A DNA stretch of 35,499 nucleotides from JBDHZK01 sp039811865 (GTDB lineage Bacteria > Actinomycetota > Actinomycetes > Propionibacteriales > Propionibacteriaceae). The stretch's first letter is position 1, and every line of letters starts with the position of its first letter. The notes below the pieces were generated by a model, which was not told the DNA's origin, searched no databases, and saw only the letters and a program-made list of their open reading frames with translations. Positions 31,374 to 35,499 of the stretch are shown piece after piece. The position numbers were made by a program, and so were the translations under genes. The stretch spans positions 1 through 35,499 of the forward strand of contig JBDHZK010000009.1 of the NCBI GenBank assembly GCA_039811865.1, given 5' to 3'.

Positions 31374-33546
31374 CGCCCGCCTCCTGCCACAGCAGCGCCA
31401 TTCGCTGCGCCAAATCAGGGCGCACCGTCGCGTCCCCCTTCTGCCTGCGCTCGGCGATGATCTGGTCGGCGACGGTGAGCATCATCCGCTCGCGCTGGGT
31501 GACTCCGAGCTGGCGCAGCTTCTCCAACTCCGCCTCCAGCTCTGTCAGGCGCGCTTGTTGGGCGGCGTCCGGCTCGGCGACGCCCCGCAACCGGAAGTAC
31601 TCGTCGTACAGAACGTCGACCGCCGGGTCCTGCGCCGAGCCGAGCCCGAAATGCTCCGAGGTCAGCAACTGGTCGACCCGCATCCCCTTCACCGAGGGCA
31701 GGTCGGTGAGCGTGACCACGTCGCCTGCATCGTTGCGGTTGATGACGGTGATCTCGCCGTCCTCCAGCCCGCGCAGGCACAGCGGGTCGTGCGTGCTGAC
31801 CAGGAACTGCACCCGGGGCAGGACCCCGCGCAAGGCCGCGGTGATCCGCATCCGCCAGCGCGGGTGCAGGTGGGTGCCGATCTCGTCGATGATCACGATC
31901 CCCTCGGCCTGCTCCGGGGACGACCACAGCGACAGCATCGTGCGCATCGCGTCGCAGGTCAGCACCAGCATCGACTGGTAGCCGTCGGACATCTCCGAGA
32001 ACGGGTCGCGTTGCTTGCCGTAGGAGATGTAGATCTGGCCGCGTTTGGCGTCCCGGACGATCTCGTTGTGCGGCTCCAGCGCGAGCAGCCCGTGCAGCGA
32101 GCGGGTCACCTGGGCGAATCGGTCGGCGTCGAGGCCGAGCAGCCAGTCGTTGGGGTTGGTGAGCTCGTGACGGGCGTCGAAGAGGTTCTCCACGTGCGAG
32201 ACGTCCGAACGGACGGCCTGCGGACCCGTCCCGCCGCGCAGCCGCGTCGCGCCGTAGGCGAGCAGCAGCACCTGGGGCACGGCCGTCCCGGTGAACTCGG
32301 ATGCCCCGCGAGCGAACTCCAGGGTGACCGGCTCGGGCAGGTTGCTCAGCCACACGCGGACGCTGCCCTTGCGCGCCCCGCGACGCAGCAGTTGGTCTGG
32401 CGTGATGCCGATGCGGCTACGGTATTCGGCGCCGATCAGCGTCAACGCGACGGCCTGCAGGATCGACGACTTGCCCGAGCCGTTGTCGCCGAGCAGCACC
32501 ATCCAGCCGGCGGTCGCCGCGCTGGACCGGGTCAGGTCGAGGTCGAGCTGCCGGATCGGGCGGACGTTGCGCAGTTCGATCCGCTCGATCCAGCGCGCGC
32601 CGGCGAAGTAGTCGTAGCGGGCGCTGGATCCCACGCTGCCCAGGTCGTCGGCAAGGCTGTTGGTCAGGCGCGCCTGCTGCCGGCTCTCGAATCGGAGCTT
32701 CGTGGCGGCCCGCGCGGCCGGTGCGATCGTCGCGGCGGTGAGGCTGGCGTCCTTGGTCAGTTGGGCCCAAAGCTGGCGCCGCAACCCCAGGTAGGACAGT
32801 TCCGGCGCGAGTTCTTGTTGAGTCAGGTCCGCTTTGGACGCCCGCGCGCGGCCGTGCTGCTGGGCGACCTGTTTGGCGACGTCCCGGCGCGCGTCCACCA
32901 GGCGCGTCCGGTTGAGCGCGAGGACGTCGATCGTCACCCGGCCGCGCTTGTCGGCCGAGGAGACCGTGCCGTCGGCGGCAAACAGCAGGGCGGCGTCGGG
33001 CGGTGGCTCCCCGCCCCCGGCGCCCCCTTCGAATCGGACACCGCCTTCGGCCCGCGGGTCCAGCAGCAGCGGTTGTTCGGTGGCTTCGGGTTGGCCGTAG
33101 TGCAGGCGTCCGGAAACGACGGGAAAGCGGCGTCCCTTGGCCTTGGCGCAGTCCAGGCAGGACAGCACCAGGTTCGGCCAGGCGTAGCTGAGCCACCAGT
33201 AGGCGGAGTGGTCGACCGATCCGTCCGCGCCGATGGCGTCGTGGGTCGGGCGGTAGTGGTCGACGTTTGCCGCCCGGAGGGAGGCCAGCGGCGTCTCGCA
33301 ATAGCCGCACTTGCCGCAGAAGGCGAGGTTGAGTGCGGCGAGGACGTCCGGGTGGGCGTAGAGCTCCGGCTCAGGCTCGACCAGCGGCCCGGGGTACTTG
33401 TTCGGGCTCAGGTGATGCTCGGCCAGCCGGTTGAGCGCAGACAAGACGTCCGTACCGTCCGGGTCGAGCACCGACGGCGTCTGTGGGGCGGCCTCGACGA
33501 GGATCATGGGGGCTCCGCTCAGCGCGTTGACTGCATCCTGCGCCAT
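31366..33546 (-). CDS. HNH domain fused to ABC/SMC-like ATPase (PtuB-PtuA-like fusion)
   Basis: 726 residues. N-terminal HNH: Cys80 and Cys83 (with Cys77), DHYRP (96-100) and Cys130-x2-Cys133, with YWWLSYAWPNLVLSC between. The C-terminal half is an AAA_15/SMC-like ATPase: Walker A GDNGSGKSS (353-361), signature-like SDGYQSM (520-526), Walker B IVIIDEIG (Asp554, Glu555) and STHDPL (584-589). It has the C-terminal coiled segment of OLD/PtuA-like proteins. In Septu the ATPase and HNH are separate; here they are fused, and a second HNH gene follows. First gene of the operon. ATG start; no strong ribosome binding site is seen. Confidence 0.88.
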   Translation of the reverse strand: MAQDAVNALSGAPMILVEAAPQTPSVLDPDGTDVLSALNRLAEHHLSPNKYPGPLVEPEPELYAHPDVLAALNLAFCGKCGYCETPLASLRAANVDHYRPTHDAIGADGSVDHSAYWWLSYAWPNLVLSCLDCAKAKGRRFPVVSGRLHYGQPEATEQPLLLDPRAEGGVRFEGGAGGGEPPPDAALLFAADGTVSSADKRGRVTIDVLALNRTRLVDARRDVAKQVAQQHGRARASKADLTQQELAPELSYLGLRRQLWAQLTKDASLTAATIAPAARAATKLRFESRQQARLTNSLADDLGSVGSSARYDYFAGARWIERIELRNVRPIRQLDLDLTRSSAATAGWMVLLGDNGSGKSSILQAVALTLIGAEYRSRIGITPDQLLRRGARKGSVRVWLSNLPEPVTLEFARGASEFTGTAVPQVLLLAYGATRLRGGTGPQAVRSDVSHVENLFDARHELTNPNDWLLGLDADRFAQVTRSLHGLLALEPHNEIVRDAKRGQIYISYGKQRDPFSEMSDGYQSMLVLTCDAMRTMLSLWSSPEQAEGIVIIDEIGTHLHPRWRMRITAALRGVLPRVQFLVSTHDPLCLRGLEDGEITVINRNDAGDVVTLTDLPSVKGMRVDQLLTSEHFGLGSAQDPAVDVLYDEYFRLRGVAEPDAAQQARLTELEAELEKLRQLGVTQRERMMLTVADQIIAERRQKGDATVRPDLAQRMALLWQEAGDA

Positions 33547-33733
33547 CTTGGGCCCATTTGGTCACAGCGGTAACGCATTGGGGGACGGGCCCCAACCCCC
33601 GGCGCGCCTGGCGACAAGCTCGAAGAGCGAATCCCAACGCCGCCAGAACGACCCCAACCTCGGCCCCGAAAGAATCCCACCCTGCGACCCGAGCCAATCC
33701 CACATCGGCCCCGAGCGTCGAAGGGCCCGACAC
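33547..33733 (-). promoter_or_regulatory. Upstream region of the HNH-ATPase operon with 23-bp repeats
   Basis: AATCCCAC at 33673-33680 and 33696-33703 (23 bp apart), with AATCCCAA at 33630-33637 and a related ACCCCAAC at 33651, make an irregular array of about four units. On the operon strand each reads GTGGGATT or TTGGGATT followed by a C/G-rich tail. It is a candidate operator array for controlling a toxic operon, or only low-complexity sequence. No clear -35/-10 pair is visible. Confidence 0.35.
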
Positions 33734-34267
33734 CTAGCCAAGCGGCCGAGCAAGCTGATGGACGACCTCCGAGCCGGGGAGTTTCGCTAGCGACGCGCCG
33801 GGCAGCAACAACTTCGAGCGGCGGATTCCGGACCCGATGCAAACCCAGTCGGTGGCGTCCACCGCACGGTCGATCCACACCGGCCATTCGAACGGGAGCC
33901 CCACTGGGGTGATGCCGCCGTACTCCATACCAGACCCGCTCACCGCTACGTCCATCGGCGCAAACGACGCTTTGCGAACGTCCAACCGGCGGCGCACCAG
34001 CCCGTTGACGTCCACCCGAGAGGTGGCCAGCGTCATGCAGGCGGCGTTGCGGTCCTCGCCAGCTCGGCGTCCCGTCACCAAAACACAGTTGGCGGCCTTG
34101 TCCAAGGGCAGGTCGTACGCCGCGCACAGGGCCGCGGTGTCGGCCAACTCCGGATCGATCTCGAAGACCAGCGCCTCCGGGACGTGCCGCAATGCCGCGG
34201 CGACCGCCGGACCGACCAGGTCCGCCCGCGAACTCGCCTGGAACGTCTCCAAATGATCCGCGAACAT
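33734..34267 (-). CDS. YbaK/EbsC-type aminoacyl-tRNA deacylase
   Basis: 177 residues. The YbaK/ProX fold: CAAYDLPLDKAANCVLVTG, then the SRVDVNGLVRRRLDVRKASFAP segment and the GGITPVGLPFEWPVWID motif that marks the editing pocket. Members hydrolyse mischarged tRNA-Pro (Cys or Ala) in trans. TAGGAT (34279-34274), six bases and ATG (34267) form a leaderless start. Confidence 0.88.
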   Translation of the reverse strand: MFADHLETFQASSRADLVGPAVAAALRHVPEALVFEIDPELADTAALCAAYDLPLDKAANCVLVTGRRAGEDRNAACMTLATSRVDVNGLVRRRLDVRKASFAPMDVAVSGSGMEYGGITPVGLPFEWPVWIDRAVDATDWVCIGSGIRRSKLLLPGASLAKLPGSEVVHQLARPLG

Positions 34268-34273
34268 GGCCGA

Positions 34274-34279
34274 ATCCTA
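34274..34279 (-). promoter_or_regulatory. -10 element, leaderless YbaK gene
   Basis: TAGGAT on the minus strand, then TCGGCC and ATG at 34267. Confidence 0.55.
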
Positions 34280-34325
34280 GGCACCGAGCCCCGGTCGCCA
34301 GGGGTTGACTGGCAGGCTGGCCCAG

Positions 34326-34940
34326 GTGAGCACTGCACAGGCCGAGATCCTCGCTGTCCTCTTCGATGCCGACGGGGTCATTCAGTGGCCCACCGCCCGC
34401 TTTCTGGAGCGTTTCGAAGAGCTCGGCGGGCCCGGTTTCATCGAGGAGGCCTTCGCGGCCGAGACGCTATCGCTGACCGGCAAGGCCGACCTCAACCCGG
34501 CGCTGCAACGGATCCTCGACGACCGCGGCATCGAGCGCAGGGTCGAGGACGTGCACGCGATCTGGTACGACATCGAGGTAGACCCGGAGGCGCTGGCGCT
34601 GGTCCCTGACCTGAGGGCTGCGGGAGTCGTCTGCGCGCTGGCGACGAACCAGCAGAGTTACCGCGGCGGCCACATGCAGGCCACGCTGGGGTACCAGGAC
34701 GCCTTCGACCGCACTTTCTATTCGTTCGAGGTGGGGCTCGCCAAGCCCGACCCGGCCTACTTCCGGGCCATCGTCGAAGAACTCGGGATCGCTCCGGGGC
34801 AGGCCTTGTTCTTCGACGACAAGCAGGAGAACATCGACGGCGCTCGCGCGGCCGGGCTGCAGGCCCTGCTGCACCCGTGGGGCTCGGGCGCCACAGCTCT
34901 GCGCGAAGCGGTCAAGGCGCGCGGCGTCCCCGGCGCGTGA
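34326..34940 (+). CDS. HAD superfamily hydrolase
   Basis: 204 residues. HAD motif I FDADGV (Asp14, Asp16), motif II ALATNQ, motif III GLAKPDP and motif IV FFDDKQENIDGA. A C1-cap phosphatase of the subfamily IA kind; substrate unknown. The GTG at 34326 gives a normal N-terminus. A TTG at 34305 would add seven residues that match nothing. Confidence 0.87.
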   Translation: MSTAQAEILAVLFDADGVIQWPTARFLERFEELGGPGFIEEAFAAETLSLTGKADLNPALQRILDDRGIERRVEDVHAIWYDIEVDPEALALVPDLRAAGVVCALATNQQSYRGGHMQATLGYQDAFDRTFYSFEVGLAKPDPAYFRAIVEELGIAPGQALFFDDKQENIDGARAAGLQALLHPWGSGATALREAVKARGVPGA

Positions 34941-35212
34941 CGCTGGCCGGCCCCTGACGTGGTGGCCGCCGCGCGCGTCCTTCTTGGGCACCCTTGCCTG
35001 CCGGCCCGCGGGGCACGTAGTGCGTTGCCTCGTCTCTCGCGGCACAGACTTGGCCAGGCCCTTCTCGCCCGAGGTCTCTCGCGCCTTGGGCCTGCGGCCG
35101 GTCGCCGGGCATCGGAGCTGCGGCCGATCACGCAGGACGGCAGCGGAGGCCTGCTCGAACTGGCCGACGCGGCGTCCATTAACCCAAGTGATGCCCGACC
35201 CACGACTACCCG
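34941..35212. other. Region with no recognised gene
   Basis: Very GC-rich, with open frames on both strands that look like compositional shadows. I recognise no product. It may be a gene relic. Confidence 0.4.
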
Positions 35213-35422
35213 GTGACCAAAAGCGTGAGAAGGATCGTCAACCGGCAGGCTTACCAGGGGGAGGGAACGGGACGCTCATCGCCGAGCGGCGCTTGGTGTT
35301 TCGACTACCAGGACGGCGAGCTGATCCCACTCAAGGTGGAGGGCAACGAGTGCTTTATCGGTGCCACATCGGCCTGGACGCTCCACGCAGGACCAACCCA
35401 GCGCTTAGGTGTCATTTCGTGA
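35213..35422 (+). CDS. Short hypothetical protein
   Basis: 69 residues from a GTG start, ending with a TGA inside the palindrome at 35405-35450. The segment GAWCFDYQDGELIPLKVEGN looks protein-like and less GC-biased than shadow frames. No family recognised. It may be the end of a broken gene. Confidence 0.3.
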   Translation: MTKSVRRIVNRQAYQGEGTGRSSPSGAWCFDYQDGELIPLKVEGNECFIGATSAWTLHAGPTQRLGVIS

Positions 35423-35450
35423 CGATTATTCGGCACGAAATGACACCTAA
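35405..35450. repeat. 46-bp palindromic element, copy 3
   Basis: Begins TTAGGTGTCA and ends TGACACCTAA, with loop TTAT as in copy 1. The arms carry TTTCGT and ACGAAA where copy 1 has ATCCGT and ACGGAT: paired changes that keep the stem (one mismatch overall). A minus-strand frame entering from the right edge of the window would stop at TAG 35449-35447, the same position in the element as the AbiEi/DUF559 stop in copy 1. Confidence 0.8.
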
Positions 35451-35499
35451 CGACCGCTTCGTCGCCGCGGACGATGGAACGGCGCAGCCCAGGGCCGGC

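Noticed and set aside
31555..33573. 672-codon plus-strand open frame opposite the HNH-ATPase
   Set aside because: Shadow of a gene with clear Walker and HNH motifs; rich in Arg/Gly/Val/Gln with no domain.
33624..33710. Possible CRISPR array
   Set aside because: Repeats are only about 8 conserved bases, units are 20-23 bp in total, and there are no spacers or cas genes.

Overview
The window is GC-rich bacterial DNA with dense genes on both strands. It looks like a chromosome segment of an actinobacterium. Evidence: start codons preceded by TAnnnT-N6 (leaderless promoters), the TadA plus acidic TadA-partner pair, DUF664-type DinB, a LytR_C protein, a DUF2231 protein, and ECF42/DGPF and AbiEi/DUF559 proteins. 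A sodium-pump type methylmalonyl-CoA decarboxylase operon fits a propionate/succinate-metabolising lineage such as Propionibacteriales, but that placement is inference.

Layout. 1-496: no intact gene; an 86-bp repeat with inverted ends and a probable gene relic. 497-8825: small accessory and regulatory genes: DUF2867, an AraC regulator divergent from a VOC protein, an AAA ATPase, a WYL regulator divergent from a DinB protein, GNAT plus alpha/beta hydrolase, and a DGPF/ECF42 sigma factor pair. 8914-12522 (minus): mmdA-mmdD-mmdC-mmdB, a membrane decarboxylase coupling methylmalonyl-CoA decarboxylation to Na+ export. 12702-18281: zinc alcohol dehydrogenase, DUF2255, a luciferase-like/hemerythrin fusion, a membrane protein, a Nei/Fpg glycosylase and a BAAT-type hydrolase. 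18367-20455: a DUF2231-cytochrome b5 gene with an apparent frameshift at its start, then an AbiEi/DUF559 nuclease bracketed by 46-bp palindromes. 20456-25449: LppM-like protein, HerA-like ATPase, VapB-like protein, LytR_C protein and a CPA1 antiporter. 25556-28151: an Imm10-like relic, tRNA-Ser(CGA), tadA, its partner gene, and upp.

28471-33546 (minus) is the most striking region: a tightly overlapping three-gene operon set between housekeeping genes. It encodes an HNH nuclease fused to an ABC/SMC-like ATPase, a second HNH protein, and a membrane-anchored patatin-like phospholipase. The first two recall the Septu PtuA/PtuB pair. The added phospholipase suggests an anti-phage system with a membrane-damaging effector. 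33734-34940 carries a YbaK-type tRNA-editing protein and a HAD hydrolase. The right edge carries another 46-bp palindrome.

Two repeat families are visible: a 46-bp palindrome (three copies, two flanking the nuclease gene) and an 85/86-bp intergenic element with 14-bp inverted ends (three copies). Function calls rest on recognised motifs in translated sequence; no database search was run.
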